The notes: a model not told the origin generated them from the sequence alone. Positions 40,933-50,480 are shown, numbered from the stretch's first letter. The stretch: 64,000 bases of DNA from Vescimonas coprocola (GCF_018408575.1 NZ_AP023418.1:620001-684000); one strand, 5' to 3'. Translations and numbers: made by a program.

Positions 40933-43080
40933 ATGAGGTATCTGTTTCCCACGGGGAAGGGCTATCAGCGGAAGTGGCTGGGGCAGGACGTGCTGTCCGG
41001 CGTGGTCATTGCCGCCGTGTCCATCCCCATTTCCATGGGCTATGCCCAGATCGCCGGGCTTCCGGCGGTATATGGTTTGTACGGATCACTGCTGCCGGTG
41101 ATCCTGTTTGCGCTGCTGTCTACGTCGCCGCAGTTCATCTTCGGCGTGGATGCCGCCCCGGCGGCCATGATCGGCGGTGTGCTGGGAGGTATGGGCATCG
41201 CCATGGGCTCCGCCGAGGCGGAGCGGGTGGTGCCGGTTCTGACCTTCTACGTGGGGGTATGGCTGCTGCTGTTTGCCCTGCTGCGGGCGGGGCGGGTGCT
41301 GCGGTTCGTGTCCACCTCTGTGATGGGGGGATTTATCAGCGGTATCTGCTGCACCATCATTCTGATGCAGCTGCCCAAGCTCATGGGCGGCACCGCCGGT
41401 ACCGGAGAGCTGCCGGAGCTGGTGCGGCATCTGGCCGGGGTGCAGGTCCATCCCCTGTCTCTGGGGCTGGGGGCGGCGGCGCTGGTGATCCTGCTGGCGG
41501 CCAAGCGGCTGAGACCCAAATTCCCCATGGCCATCGTGGTGATGGGACTGGGGGCGCTGGCCACGGTGCTGTTTGACCTGCCGGGGCATGGCGTAGCGTG
41601 TCTGGGCGCAGTGGAGCCGGGACTTCCGGCGCTGCATCTGCCGGACTGGAGCGCTGTCAGCCTGACGGAGGGGCTGGGCAACAGCCTGCCGGTGGCGGTG
41701 GTCATCATGGCGGAGACGCTGCTGGCCGAGAGCAGCTTCGCCATGCGGGACGGCTATGAGATTCGGGACAGTCAGGAGCTGCTGGCCTTTGCGGCGGCCA
41801 ATCTGGGAGCCGGCATGGTGGGCTGCTGCCCGGTAAACGGCAGCGTGTCCCGCTCCTCCATGAATGTGCAGTACCGGGGCAAGACCCAAGCGGTGTCGCT
41901 GGTGGCGGCAGCGGGGATGGCGGCGGTGCTGCTGTGGGGCAGCGGGCTGATCCGGCTGCTGCCGGTGCCGGTGCTGACGGCCATCGTTATTTCGGCCCTG
42001 CTGGGGGCGGTGGAGTTCGACATGGCCCACCGGCTGCTGCGGGCGGATCGGAAGGAGCTGGCCATTTTTCTGGCGGCCTTTCTGGGCGTGCTGGTGCTGG
42101 GGACCATCTATGGTGTGGTCATCGGCGTGCTGCTGTCCTTCGTGGATGTGATCCGGCGGGCCTCCCAGCCCAGCCGGGAGCTGCTGGGGGTCATCTCCGG
42201 GCAGCCGGGCTTCTACCCGCTGGGGCGCATGAGTCAGGCGCATCCGCTGGAGGGAGTGGCCCTGTACCGGTTCAGCGGCGGACTGTTCTTTGCCAACATC
42301 GACCGGTTCCAGAAGGATGTGGAGAACTGCGTGAAGCCCGGTATCCGGGCGGTGATCGTGGATGCCAGCGGCATCGTCAGCGTGGATCTGACCTCGGCGG
42401 AACGGCTGGTGCTGCTGTACCGGCGGCTGAAGGAGCAGGGGGTGCGGCTGTACCTGACGGAGCATATCGGACAGGTCAACGACGAGCTGCGGCGCTTCGG
42501 GGCCGGGGAACTCATCGAGGAGGGCGCTGTGCGCCGGACCTTGTATGCGGCGCTGGAGGACTGCGGCGCCGCAGAGGGCGAGGTGAAGCAGTGGATCCCG
42601 GAGGAGATGCGCCATGCGGTGCCGGAGCTGCTGCGGCAGACGCAGGAGCTGGAGTGGGCCTACGGCGAGGAAGCCCAGAGCAAGCTGGATGCCATGACGG
42701 GACAGGTTTTGCAGACGCTGGAGGAGACGAAGCCGGAGCAGCGGGAGCAGGAGCTGGAGTTCCTGCTGGAGCGGGGCCGGTGGCAGGGCGTGATCGACCG
42801 GGACGCTATTTTACAGCATCTGGAGGAGCATCTGGCAGAGCTTTCCCGGCTGCTGGAGCGGTCGGAGGATGCGGTGCTGCTGGAGCTGGAGCAGGAGCGG
42901 GAACGGGTGACGGAGGCGCTGCGGCGTCAACACCCGGAGATCGCTTCGTATCTGGCGGCTCATCGAGAGGAGCTGGAGCAGCGGTTCCAGCGGAAGTATC
43001 CAGAGGCGGCCCGGCACATCCACGAGCTGCGCCAGCGGCTGCATCAGCTGCCGGAGGATGAAACGAAGGAGCAGAGGTGA
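40933..43080 (+). CDS. SulP-family anion transporter with long C-terminal extension
   Basis: The 715-residue protein has a SulP membrane domain of about 12 hydrophobic segments (residues 1-420, with SIPISMGYAQIAGLPAVYGL). A STAS domain follows (about residues 432-545, VIVDASGIVSVDLTSAERLV). Bacterial SulP proteins usually end near residue 550-600. Here a further 160 residues are rich in Glu, Gln, Arg and Leu (LLERSEDAVLLELEQERERV) and probably form coiled coils. The family moves sulfate, bicarbonate or dicarboxylates. The substrate is unknown. Confidence 0.88.
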   Translation: MRYLFPTGKGYQRKWLGQDVLSGVVIAAVSIPISMGYAQIAGLPAVYGLYGSLLPVILFALLSTSPQFIFGVDAAPAAMIGGVLGGMGIAMGSAEAERVVPVLTFYVGVWLLLFALLRAGRVLRFVSTSVMGGFISGICCTIILMQLPKLMGGTAGTGELPELVRHLAGVQVHPLSLGLGAAALVILLAAKRLRPKFPMAIVVMGLGALATVLFDLPGHGVACLGAVEPGLPALHLPDWSAVSLTEGLGNSLPVAVVIMAETLLAESSFAMRDGYEIRDSQELLAFAAANLGAGMVGCCPVNGSVSRSSMNVQYRGKTQAVSLVAAAGMAAVLLWGSGLIRLLPVPVLTAIVISALLGAVEFDMAHRLLRADRKELAIFLAAFLGVLVLGTIYGVVIGVLLSFVDVIRRASQPSRELLGVISGQPGFYPLGRMSQAHPLEGVALYRFSGGLFFANIDRFQKDVENCVKPGIRAVIVDASGIVSVDLTSAERLVLLYRRLKEQGVRLYLTEHIGQVNDELRRFGAGELIEEGAVRRTLYAALEDCGAAEGEVKQWIPEEMRHAVPELLRQTQELEWAYGEEAQSKLDAMTGQVLQTLEETKPEQREQELEFLLERGRWQGVIDRDAILQHLEEHLAELSRLLERSEDAVLLELEQERERVTEALRRQHPEIASYLAAHREELEQRFQRKYPEAARHIHELRQRLHQLPEDETKEQR

Positions 43081-43085
43081 CGGAC

Positions 43086-43697
43086 ATGGCGTGCTATATT
43101 TTCGGCGCAGGAGATTTTGACGGGCTGGAGGAACGGCCCGGTGCGGAGGACTATGTGATCGCCGCCGATGGCGGATACACCGCCTGCCGGAGGGCGGGGG
43201 TGGAGCCGCAGCTGCTGCTGGGGGATTTCGATTCGCTGGCGGAGGTACCGGCGCTGCCCCATGTGGAGCGGGTGCCGGTGGAGAAGGATGACACGGACAT
43301 GATGCTGGCCGTCAAGCGGGGGCTGGAGCGGGGCGAGACGCTGTTCCATCTCTATGGCGGCATGGGAGGACAGCGGACGGATCACACCGTGGCCAATTTT
43401 CAGGCGCTTTTGTATCTGGCGGATCACGGGGCCGAAGGCTGGCTCCACGGACGGGGCGAGCGATGGACCGCCATCCGGGACGGCAGCATCGTGTTTCCGG
43501 CCCGTCCGGAGGGCATTTTGTCGGTTTTCTGCGTGGGGCCGGACGCTGAGGGCGTCACCATCCGGGGGGCGCAGTACCCGCTGGAGGGGGCGACCTTGAC
43601 GGCCTCGGTGCCGCTGGGTGTAAGCAATCACTTTATTGGGCAAGATATTATGGTAGAGGTGACACACGGCAGTTTGCTGCTGGGGTTACATGATTAA
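43086..43697 (+). CDS. thiN: Thiamine diphosphokinase
   Basis: The 203-residue protein shows VIAADGGYTACRRAGVEPQL, LLGDFDSL, KDDTDMMLAVKRGL and YGGMGGQRTDHTVANFQALL. It ends GVSNHFIGQDIMVEVTHGSL. These are the conserved blocks of bacterial thiamine pyrophosphokinase, which converts thiamine to thiamine diphosphate with ATP. ATG 43086 is preferred for the GAGGTG 6 nt upstream. A GTG at 43077 is in frame. It begins about 5 nt after the SulP gene. Confidence 0.92.
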   Translation: MACYIFGAGDFDGLEERPGAEDYVIAADGGYTACRRAGVEPQLLLGDFDSLAEVPALPHVERVPVEKDDTDMMLAVKRGLERGETLFHLYGGMGGQRTDHTVANFQALLYLADHGAEGWLHGRGERWTAIRDGSIVFPARPEGILSVFCVGPDAEGVTIRGAQYPLEGATLTASVPLGVSNHFIGQDIMVEVTHGSLLLGLHD

Positions 43698-43715
43698 AAT
43701 TTGGAGGTAACAAAC

Positions 43716-44126
43716 ATGAAAAAGATGGTGACCGGCGTGCTGGCACTGGTAATGGTGCTGGTGATGGTGGGCTGCGGCCAGAAGGACAATGGCGTGGTAA
43801 ACGGCGTGGCCAAGGACGGCGCCACCATCGGTGAGGGTGCCAAGTCCTTCACCATGGAGGTGGTGGATAAGGACGGCGGTAAGGTGACGTTCACCGTCAA
43901 GACCGACGCCGACACCGTGGGCAAGGCCCTGCTGGATCAGGGTGTCATCGCCGGAGAGGACAGCAGCTATGGGCTGTACGTCAAGACCGTCAACGGCATC
44001 ACGCTGGACTATGACACCGACGGGATGTACTGGGCCTTCTATATCAACGGCGAGTACGCCCAGACCGGCGTGGACGCCACCGGTGTAGAGGATGGCGCAG
44101 TATACGCCTTCCGGGCCGAGAAATAA
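43716..44126 (+). CDS. DUF4430 lipoprotein
   Basis: The 136-residue protein has a signal ending LVMVLVMVGCGQKD with the lipidated Cys. A single DUF4430 domain follows: FTMEVVDKDGGKVTFTVKTD, then GKALLDQGVIAGEDSSYGLY and YWAFYINGEYAQTGV. DUF4430 resembles the C-terminal domain of transcobalamin-like proteins and may bind a small ligand such as a corrinoid at the cell surface. Start ATG follows GGAGGT by 8 nt. Linked to thiN only by proximity. Confidence 0.85.
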   Translation: MKKMVTGVLALVMVLVMVGCGQKDNGVVNGVAKDGATIGEGAKSFTMEVVDKDGGKVTFTVKTDADTVGKALLDQGVIAGEDSSYGLYVKTVNGITLDYDTDGMYWAFYINGEYAQTGVDATGVEDGAVYAFRAEK

Positions 44127-44166
44127 CAAGCGGCCGGGATACCGGCCAGTGTGGAAAGACAAAACA

Positions 44167-44206
44167 CCCCGGAGCGCTCTTATGGGAGTGCTTCGGGGGA
44201 TTTTTT
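44167..44206 (+). terminator. Terminator after DUF4430 gene
   Basis: Stem CCCCGGAGCGCTC pairs with GGGAGTGCTTCGGGG (with G-T pairs) and is followed by T6. Confidence 0.85.
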
Positions 44207-44215
44207 AATTTGGGG

Positions 44216-44253
44216 AAAAGGCCCGCCGCAGATACTTCTGCGGCGGGCCTTTT
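44216..44253 (-). terminator. Terminator after GNAT gene
   Basis: A 15-bp perfect stem AAAAGGCCCGCCGCA / TGCGGCGGGCCTTTT is flanked by T tracts on both strands and lies between convergent genes. Confidence 0.85.
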
Positions 44254-44268
44254 GGGCGGTTGTGGGGG

Positions 44269-44772
44269 TCAGAGGGCCTTGGTATACATCTCCTCCACGG
44301 AACCGAAGGAGGGACGCTTTCTGCCGCTGGCGGTGAAGCCGAGGGATTGATAGAACCGGATGGCAGGCAGATTGGCATCGAATACCCAAAGCAGGATGGA
44401 GGGGTATCCGGCGCTTTTCACGTCCCGCAGGACCTTCTCCAGCAGCAGCTTGCCATAGCCCTGATGCCAGTGTGCCGACAGGGAATGGATGCAGATCAGC
44501 TCGGCGGTCCCGGCCATGTCGGGCTCTCTGGCGGCGTCCCACCATGCGATACCGTGGGGCGCACCGTCCAACTCCAGAATGTATCCATGGGCGCTGCCAT
44601 GGGTCAGCAGATGCTCATACATTCGGGTCACAGGCTCCGGGTCCGTATATTCGGAGAGGATGCCGGCGGGGATGATCTCCCGAAAGGCGGCTTTCCAGCT
44701 TTCGGTCTGGATGTGGGCAAGCTGCGGGGCATCTCCGGGCTTTACGCTTCGGATGTGCACAGTGTGGTTCAT
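44269..44772 (-). CDS. GNAT-family N-acetyltransferase
   Basis: The 167-residue protein has VHIRSVKPGDAPQLAHIQTE and the acetyl-CoA loop region HWHQGYGKLLLEKVLRDVKS. The end is LWVFDANLPAIRFYQSLGF and KRPSFGSVEEMYTKAL. The acceptor substrate is unknown. Start ATG 44772 follows AAAGGAGG by 7 nt. Confidence 0.88.
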   Translation of the reverse strand: MNHTVHIRSVKPGDAPQLAHIQTESWKAAFREIIPAGILSEYTDPEPVTRMYEHLLTHGSAHGYILELDGAPHGIAWWDAAREPDMAGTAELICIHSLSAHWHQGYGKLLLEKVLRDVKSAGYPSILLWVFDANLPAIRFYQSLGFTASGRKRPSFGSVEEMYTKAL

Positions 44773-44812
44773 GAGGGCCTCCTTTGCATCTGCTGAGGGG
44801 GAAAATTTCGGG

Positions 44813-45573
44813 TCAGAGGGCCAGAACGGCGTCGAGACACAGGGTGAGGGCGTATTCATAGGCGCTGCCGCCCCAGTGCCGCTGGTCGTAGCGCTGGACG
44901 TCAGCAAGGCTGTCCGCTGTATAAAGAAGCATCCCCCAAGTGGCGCTGCGGAAGGCGGCACAGGCCGCAAGGGCAGAGCACTCCATCTCCGCCACGGAGC
45001 AGCCCTCGCTTTTGCGGTAGGCGACCTTCTCCTTCGTCTCACGGAAGAAGCCGTCCATGTGACGACCTCCTGATAGCGCATATGGTGGGCGAGGATGGTT
45101 TGCTCGATGGCCCGCCGGGCGGGTTCGCTGATCTCTATATAGCGGGAGGGCGGGGCGTAGTGGTAGGAGGCCCCCTCGTCCCGCAGCGCCTTGCAGGGGA
45201 CAAGGAAGGTACCCTCGTCAAAGGGCGTCAGCACGCCGCAGCTGCCGGCGGAGATGATCTCACGGACCCCGTAGCTGATGAGCCAGTCCAGCAGCTGGGC
45301 CGCTGCGGCGGCCCCCACCGGGGCCTGACAGAGGGCGACCTCCTGCCCGTGGTAGGTGGTGACATAGATGGGGTAGAGCCTGGTGGCGCTGTTGAAGGTG
45401 GCGACCTGTCTGGCTCCCGCAGCGTGGGCGCAGCGGTCGATGTAGCCGCCGAGAAAGGCGAACACGCATTTCCGGGGCAGATGCAGGTCCAGCTACTCAT
45501 AGTCCGGGCCGATGACGGCGGTCTGCTCCGGATCGAACTCCAGAAGCGGTATCTCGCAGGGGATGATGCCCAT
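44813..45573 (-). pseudogene. Nucleoside phosphorylase-like gene, nonsense plus frameshift
   Basis: From ATG 45573 (AGGGG upstream) the frame reads IPLLEFDPEQTAVIGPDYE and then TAG (45493-45495, codon 27). It continues as LDLHLPRKCVFAFLGGYIDR, VATFNSATRLYPIYVTTYHG and EIISAGSCGVL, the uridine/purine phosphorylase fold. Near 45055 the frame breaks: VVTWT must continue as DGFFRETKEKV in another frame. That frame then runs through GCSVAEMECSALAACAAFRS to the stop at 44813. About 7 bases seem lost. Two lesions make it dead. Confidence 0.85.
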
Positions 45574-45819
45574 GGCGTGGCCCCTGAATGTGAAATCAAA
45601 GCGGGGGGATGGAGACTATGATACCACACAGGGAGGGGGACTGCAAGAGGGGCTGGGAGGGGGCTTTCCGGTGATTTGGAGCGGGATGGCGGCGATGGAG
45701 GGAGAAAATTTTGCAGGCAGCGGAGGAGAGCGGGCGAAAAATGGAGGTGTGAGACGGGAAAGGGCAACAGCGGGTGCAACAAAGGCCGGTGATCGGGGAG
45801 GGATAGGAGGGGTGAGGAG

Positions 45820-45993
45820 ATGCGGAAGCGGTTTTATCGGGATCGGGCCGTGGCGGAGTGCGGGCTGTGCGGACGGGAGATCTGGCCGGAGGAGGGGTTT
45901 TATCAGGTGAACGGGGAGATCTTCTGCCGGGATTGTCTGGAGAGGTATGCGGAGCAATTTTTTGCGGGGTTTTTCAGAGAAGGGACTGTGTGA
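45820..45993 (+). CDS. Small zinc-ribbon-like protein of the phage cassette
   Basis: The 57-residue protein has ECGLCGREIWPEEGFYQVNG followed by IFCRDCLERYA, two CxxC pairs that could bind one zinc. Start ATG 45820 follows AGGAGG by about 10 nt. The TGA stop overlaps the next ATG, so it is coupled to the small terminase-like gene. The two CxxC knuckles suggest nucleic-acid or protein binding. The precise role is unknown. Confidence 0.75.
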   Translation: MRKRFYRDRAVAECGLCGREIWPEEGFYQVNGEIFCRDCLERYAEQFFAGFFREGTV

Positions 45994-46337
45994 TGGGGAA
46001 GGAAAGAAATGTGCCGTGGGAGGAGATCCTGCGGCGGAGAAAAGAGGGGGAGACGGCCCGTGCGCTGGCGGAGGAGTTCGGCGTGTCCGTGGAGAGTGTC
46101 TATAAGCGAGGGCAGCGGGAGCGGCTGGAGCAGAGGGGCAGCTTGCAGCAGGCGGCCCGGAACCTGTGCCGCAGTGCAGGGAGCATGGTGGCGCAGATGG
46201 AGGATATGGACGCCAAGGAACTCAAGGAGCTGACGGCGCTGCTGCGGGAGCTGGTGACGCTGGAGGAACGGACGGACAAGGGGCCGGAGACGGTGAAGGT
46301 GGTGCTGGCGAAGGAAGCGGAGGAGTGGAGCAGATGA
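45993..46337 (+). CDS. HTH protein, probable small terminase subunit
   Basis: The 114-residue protein starts with a helix-turn-helix (EGETARALAEEFGVSVESVY, residues about 18-37). A helical region follows that could oligomerise (MEDMDAKELKELTALLRELV). The position directly before the large terminase is that of terS, which recognises phage DNA for packaging. The sequence alone does not prove it. Confidence 0.65.
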   Translation: MGKERNVPWEEILRRRKEGETARALAEEFGVSVESVYKRGQRERLEQRGSLQQAARNLCRSAGSMVAQMEDMDAKELKELTALLRELVTLEERTDKGPETVKVVLAKEAEEWSR

Positions 46338-47698
46338 GCGTGCAGGTGGTGAAGCTGGAGCGGCCCAACCCCCGGCAGGAGGAGTTTTTGAAGTGTGAAA
46401 AGAAGTATGTGGCCTTCGGCGGGGCCAGAGGTGGCGGGAAGAGCTGGGCAGTGCGGACCAAGGCAGTGCTGATGGCCCTGAAGTACCCCGGCATCCGCAT
46501 TTTGCTGGTACGGCGGACCATGCCGGAGCTGGAGAGCAATCACCTGCGGTTTTTACGCAGGCAGTTGGCGGGGGTGGCGGAATACAAGGCGGTCTCCCGG
46601 CAGCTGGTGTTCCCCGGCGGCAGCGTGCTGGAGCTGGGGTACTGCGCCTGTGACGGGGATATGGATCGGTATCAGGGGGCAGAGTTCGACGTGATCTGTA
46701 TCGATGAGGCCACCCAGCTGAAGGAGGAGTGGCTGCGGCAGTTTGCGGCGTGTCTGCGAGGGGTGAATGAGTTCCCCAAGAGGATGTACTATACCTGCAA
46801 CCCCGGCGGGCCGGGGCATGGGTACATCAAGCGGCTGTTCATCGACCGGCGATACCGGGCGGGAGAGCGGGCGGAGGAATACGCCTTCATCCCCGCCAAG
46901 GTCACGGACAATCAGGCGCTGCTGCGGGCGCAGCCGGACTATCTGCGGCAGCTGGAGGCCCTGCCCCTGCGGCTGCGGCAGGCGTGGCTGGAGGGCAAGT
47001 GGGACGTGTTTCAGGGGCAGTTCTTTCAGGAGTTTGTGGACGACCCGGCCCACTATCGGGACAGGCGGTTCACCCACGTCATCGAGCCCTTCGACATCCC
47101 CAGAGAGTGGAGCATCTGGCGCAGCTACGACTTCGGCTATGCCAAGCCCTTTTCCTGCGGCTGGTGGGCGGTGGATCACGACGGGTGCGTGTATCGGATC
47201 CTGGAACTGTATGGCTGCACCGGGGAGCCGGATGAGGGGGTAAAGTGGACGCCGGAGAAGCAGTTTGCAGAGATCCGGCGTATCGAGGACACCCACCCGT
47301 GGCTGAAGGGACGGGATATTTTAGGGGTGGCGGACCCGGCCATTTGGGACAGCAGCCGGGGAGAGAGCATCTATGAGACGGCGCTGAAGCACCGCATCTT
47401 CTTTATGAAGGGGGACAATCGGCGGATACCGGGATGGATGCAGATGCACTATCGGATGGCCTTCGACGAGGAGGGGTATCCGCAGCTGTATGTGTTCACC
47501 GGGTGCCGGGCTTTTCGCAGGACCGTGCCGGGGCTGCTGTTCTCCGAGACGGAGCCGGAGGATCTGGACACCCGGATGGAGGATCATGTGGCCGATGAGA
47601 GCCGGTATCTGTGCATGGCCCGGCCTATCCCGCCCCGGCGGGTGGAGACGGCACTGCCGGTGCAGGACGATCCACTGAATATGCTGGCGAGGCGGTAA
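46334..47698 (+). CDS. Phage terminase large subunit
   Basis: The 454-residue protein has the packaging ATPase Walker A GGARGGGKSW (residues 29-38) and Walker B DVICIDEATQ. The C-terminal nuclease pattern begins at SYDFGYA and has GVADPAIWD. It cuts and pumps DNA into proheads. ATGA overlap with the preceding gene. The fold fits Terminase_6/3-like large subunits. Confidence 0.92.
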   Translation: MSVQVVKLERPNPRQEEFLKCEKKYVAFGGARGGGKSWAVRTKAVLMALKYPGIRILLVRRTMPELESNHLRFLRRQLAGVAEYKAVSRQLVFPGGSVLELGYCACDGDMDRYQGAEFDVICIDEATQLKEEWLRQFAACLRGVNEFPKRMYYTCNPGGPGHGYIKRLFIDRRYRAGERAEEYAFIPAKVTDNQALLRAQPDYLRQLEALPLRLRQAWLEGKWDVFQGQFFQEFVDDPAHYRDRRFTHVIEPFDIPREWSIWRSYDFGYAKPFSCGWWAVDHDGCVYRILELYGCTGEPDEGVKWTPEKQFAEIRRIEDTHPWLKGRDILGVADPAIWDSSRGESIYETALKHRIFFMKGDNRRIPGWMQMHYRMAFDEEGYPQLYVFTGCRAFRRTVPGLLFSETEPEDLDTRMEDHVADESRYLCMARPIPPRRVETALPVQDDPLNMLARR

Positions 47699-47820
47699 TA
47701 CCGGGAAAAATTTCCGGTGTTGCACAGGGGCGTGCAACAGGAGGGGAAACTTCCGGCGGCGGTGGGCGGAGAAGTGAGGACAGGAAAGCTGTTTTGGACA
47801 AACGGAAGGGGAGAAATGAC

Positions 47821-49563
47821 ATGAGAAAAACGCAGCAGACGGCGGGGGAGAAGCCCCGCATCGGAGAGCAGGAGGTGCGCCGGGCGGCGGAGCTTCTGAA
47901 GAAGTACCGGCAGGGGAAGGTGAATCTGGAGCGGCGTATCATCGACAATGAGCAGTTCTGGAAGCTGCGGCACTGGCCGCAGATGGAGAAGAAGGGGGAG
48001 GGGGGAAATCCCGGCGACCCGCAGCCCACCAGCGGGTGGCTGGTGAACTGCATCCTCTCCAAGCACGCAGACGCCATGGACTGCTACCCGGAGCCTACGG
48101 TGCTGCCCAGAGAACCGGGGGACCGGGCGGAGGCGGCCAAGCTGACCCGTATCCTGCCGGCCATCCTGAAGAAGAACCAGTTCAAGCGAACCTATTCCAG
48201 CGCATGGTGGTACAAGCTGAAAAGCGGGTGCGCCGTGTACGGCGTGTTCTGGGATGCGGGCAAGCTCAACGGTCTGGGGGACGTGTCCATCCGGCGGATG
48301 GATCTGCTGAACCTGTTTTGGGAGCCGGGGGTGACGGACATTCAGGATTCGGCCAACTTCTTCTCCACGGAGCTGGTGAGCCATGAGGTGCTGGAGGAGC
48401 AGTATCCCCAGCTGAAGGGGAAGCTGGGCGGCGGAGGGTTTACCGTGAGCCGGTTCCTGTATGACGATCAGGTGGATACCTCCGACAAGGCACTGGTGGT
48501 GGACTGGTACTACCACACCCGTGAGAAGGGGCGCAGGGTGCTGCAGTACTGCAAGTTCGTGGGGGAGACGGTGCTGTATGCCACGGAGAACGACCCGGAG
48601 CTGCGGGAGCGGGGGTGGTATGACCATGGGAAGTATCCCTTTGTGTTCGACGTGCTGTTCCCGGAGGAGGGGACGCCCTGCGGGTACGGGTATGTGGATC
48701 TGTGCAAATCCCCGCAGAAGCAGATCGACCTGATGAATCAGGCCATTCTCAAGAATACGCTGGCGGCGGCCACGCCACGGTTTTTCATTCGGTCGGACGG
48801 GGCGGTGAACGAAAACGAGTACGCCGATTGGACCCGGCCCTTCGTACACACCAACGGCAATCTGGGGGCGGACTCCATTGCGCCTATTCACACGGCGGGG
48901 CTGGACAGCGTGTATGTGGCCATCATGCAGAGCAAGATCGCCGAGATGAAGGAGACGGCGGGGAACCGGGACGTGGCCAACGGCGGAACGGCCTCCGGTG
49001 TGACGGCGGCCACGGCCATCGCCGCCTTGCAGGAGGCGGGGGGCAAGCTGTCCCGGAACATGATCGACGACGGGTATGAGGCGTTTTCCGATGTGGTGAC
49101 GCTGGTCATCGAGCTGATCCGGCAATTTTATCAGCTTCCCCGGCAGTTCCGGCTGCTGGGGGCCATGGGCCGGGAGGAATTCGTCAGCTACGACGGGCAG
49201 GGCCTGCGGGAGCAGGTGATGGACGATGGGACGGGGGTCTGCTACCGGGTGCCGGAGTTCGATCTGGAGGTGTCGGCGCAGGATGAGAATCCCTACAAGA
49301 CCATGGAGTATAACCAGCTGGCCCTGCAGCTGTTTCAGATGGGCTTTTTCCGGGAGGATATGGCGGATCAGGCGCTGCGGTGTCTGGAGCTGATGGACTT
49401 CAAGAACAAGGACCAGCTGACGGCGGCTATTTTGCAGGGTAAGCAGCAGGCTGCCATGGCGCCCCCGGCGGAGGGAGCGGCCTCCGGCGGCGGGACGGCG
49501 GTGAAGCAGTCGGCCATGGAGCGGATGCGTCAGCAGACCCATGAGGCGGTGAGGCCCCGATGA
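47821..49563 (+). CDS. Phage portal protein
   Basis: The 580-residue protein is of podovirus-type portal length and contains GWLVNCILSKHADAMDCYPE, KQIDLMNQAILKNTLAAATP and ETAGNRDVANGGTASGVTAA. The position between terminase and protease and the size support portal. I cannot identify a single catalytic motif. The C-terminus is low-complexity (Ala/Gly/Gln-rich). Start ATG 47821 follows GGGGAGA by 6 nt. Confidence 0.8.
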   Translation: MRKTQQTAGEKPRIGEQEVRRAAELLKKYRQGKVNLERRIIDNEQFWKLRHWPQMEKKGEGGNPGDPQPTSGWLVNCILSKHADAMDCYPEPTVLPREPGDRAEAAKLTRILPAILKKNQFKRTYSSAWWYKLKSGCAVYGVFWDAGKLNGLGDVSIRRMDLLNLFWEPGVTDIQDSANFFSTELVSHEVLEEQYPQLKGKLGGGGFTVSRFLYDDQVDTSDKALVVDWYYHTREKGRRVLQYCKFVGETVLYATENDPELRERGWYDHGKYPFVFDVLFPEEGTPCGYGYVDLCKSPQKQIDLMNQAILKNTLAAATPRFFIRSDGAVNENEYADWTRPFVHTNGNLGADSIAPIHTAGLDSVYVAIMQSKIAEMKETAGNRDVANGGTASGVTAATAIAALQEAGGKLSRNMIDDGYEAFSDVVTLVIELIRQFYQLPRQFRLLGAMGREEFVSYDGQGLREQVMDDGTGVCYRVPEFDLEVSAQDENPYKTMEYNQLALQLFQMGFFREDMADQALRCLELMDFKNKDQLTAAILQGKQQAAMAPPAEGAASGGGTAVKQSAMERMRQQTHEAVRPR

Positions 49564-49847
49564 TCCGGGCGGTATTCGGACGGGACCGGGTGACGGTGAT
49601 GGGTCACGCCGGGTATGCTCCCAAGGGGCAGGACATCGTGTGTGCGGCGGCATCGGCGCTGGTATTTGCCCTGATCGGCAGCCTGCGGCAGGAGGAGAAT
49701 CTGCGGGAGGTGGTGATCCGGCCGGGGTATGTGACGGCGGCGGCCAAGGGGCCGTGCCGGGCAGAGCTGGAGCTGGTGCGGTGCGGACTGGCGCAGCTGG
49801 CGGCGCAGTATCCCCAATGCGTAGAGGTGGAGGGGAATTGCAGATAG
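49560..49847 (+). CDS. Prp-like cysteine protease in phage cassette
   Basis: The 95-residue protein has GHAGYAPKGQDIVCAAASAL, with H16 and C28 12 residues apart, as in host Prp (YsxB). Prp is the protease that removes the N-terminal extension of ribosomal protein L27. Its location directly between portal and scaffold is where phages place the prohead protease. The 4-nt overlap with the portal gene couples translation. No separate host copy is in the window. I infer a role in capsid maturation. Confidence 0.85.
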   Translation: MIRAVFGRDRVTVMGHAGYAPKGQDIVCAAASALVFALIGSLRQEENLREVVIRPGYVTAAAKGPCRAELELVRCGLAQLAAQYPQCVEVEGNCR

Positions 49848-49880
49848 GGTCGTGACCTACCACGGAAAGGAGGTATCTCT

Positions 49881-50480
49881 ATGAGAGGGGTACAGTGGAT
49901 GCAGTGGTTTGCAGAGGAGGGGGTGGCCGATGAGGCGGCCCGGACGGGCGATACGGCTCCCGACGCCGGGGAGCAGGAGAATTTTGCGGCGCTGATCCGG
50001 GGCAGGTACAAGGCGGACTTCGACGCCAGAGTACAGAAGATCCTGGATGGACGGCTGCGGGGCCTGCGGCAGGAGAATGCACGGCTCCGGCAGGAACGGG
50101 AGCAGCGGCAGGAGCAGGCCCGTCAGGCGATAGAGGCCATGGCGGCACAGGAGGAGCAGGTGCGGCAGGTCTATCCGGAGTTCCGGTGGCAGCGGGAGAT
50201 GGAGAACCCGGCCTTCGGACGGCTGGTGTGCGCCGGAGTGGAGCCTATGGCGGCCTATGAGGTGGTGCATCGGGAGGACATCCTGCGGCGGGCCATGGCC
50301 TACTCCGCCAAGCGGACGGCACGGCAGGCGGCACGTTCTATCGCCAGCGTGGGCAGACGTCCGGCAGAGAACGGCGGGCGGTGTGTAGGCGTGACGGGCA
50401 GCGATCCCAGAGGACTGACCTCCCGTGAACTGGCGGATATCCGCAGACGGGTCATGGAGGGGGAGAAAATCTCCTTCTGA
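49881..50480 (+). CDS. Phage scaffold-like protein
   Basis: The 199-residue protein is highly charged and helical (LRQENARLRQEREQRQEQAR). It begins MRGVQWMQWFAEEGVADEAA. Residues Q8-W9-F10-A11 match the LQxFA pattern cut by Prp. The position between protease and capsid is that of a scaffold. The prediction is that its N-terminus is removed after assembly. Start ATG 49881 follows AAAGGAGG. Confidence 0.75.
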   Translation: MRGVQWMQWFAEEGVADEAARTGDTAPDAGEQENFAALIRGRYKADFDARVQKILDGRLRGLRQENARLRQEREQRQEQARQAIEAMAAQEEQVRQVYPEFRWQREMENPAFGRLVCAGVEPMAAYEVVHREDILRRAMAYSAKRTARQAARSIASVGRRPAENGGRCVGVTGSDPRGLTSRELADIRRRVMEGEKISF

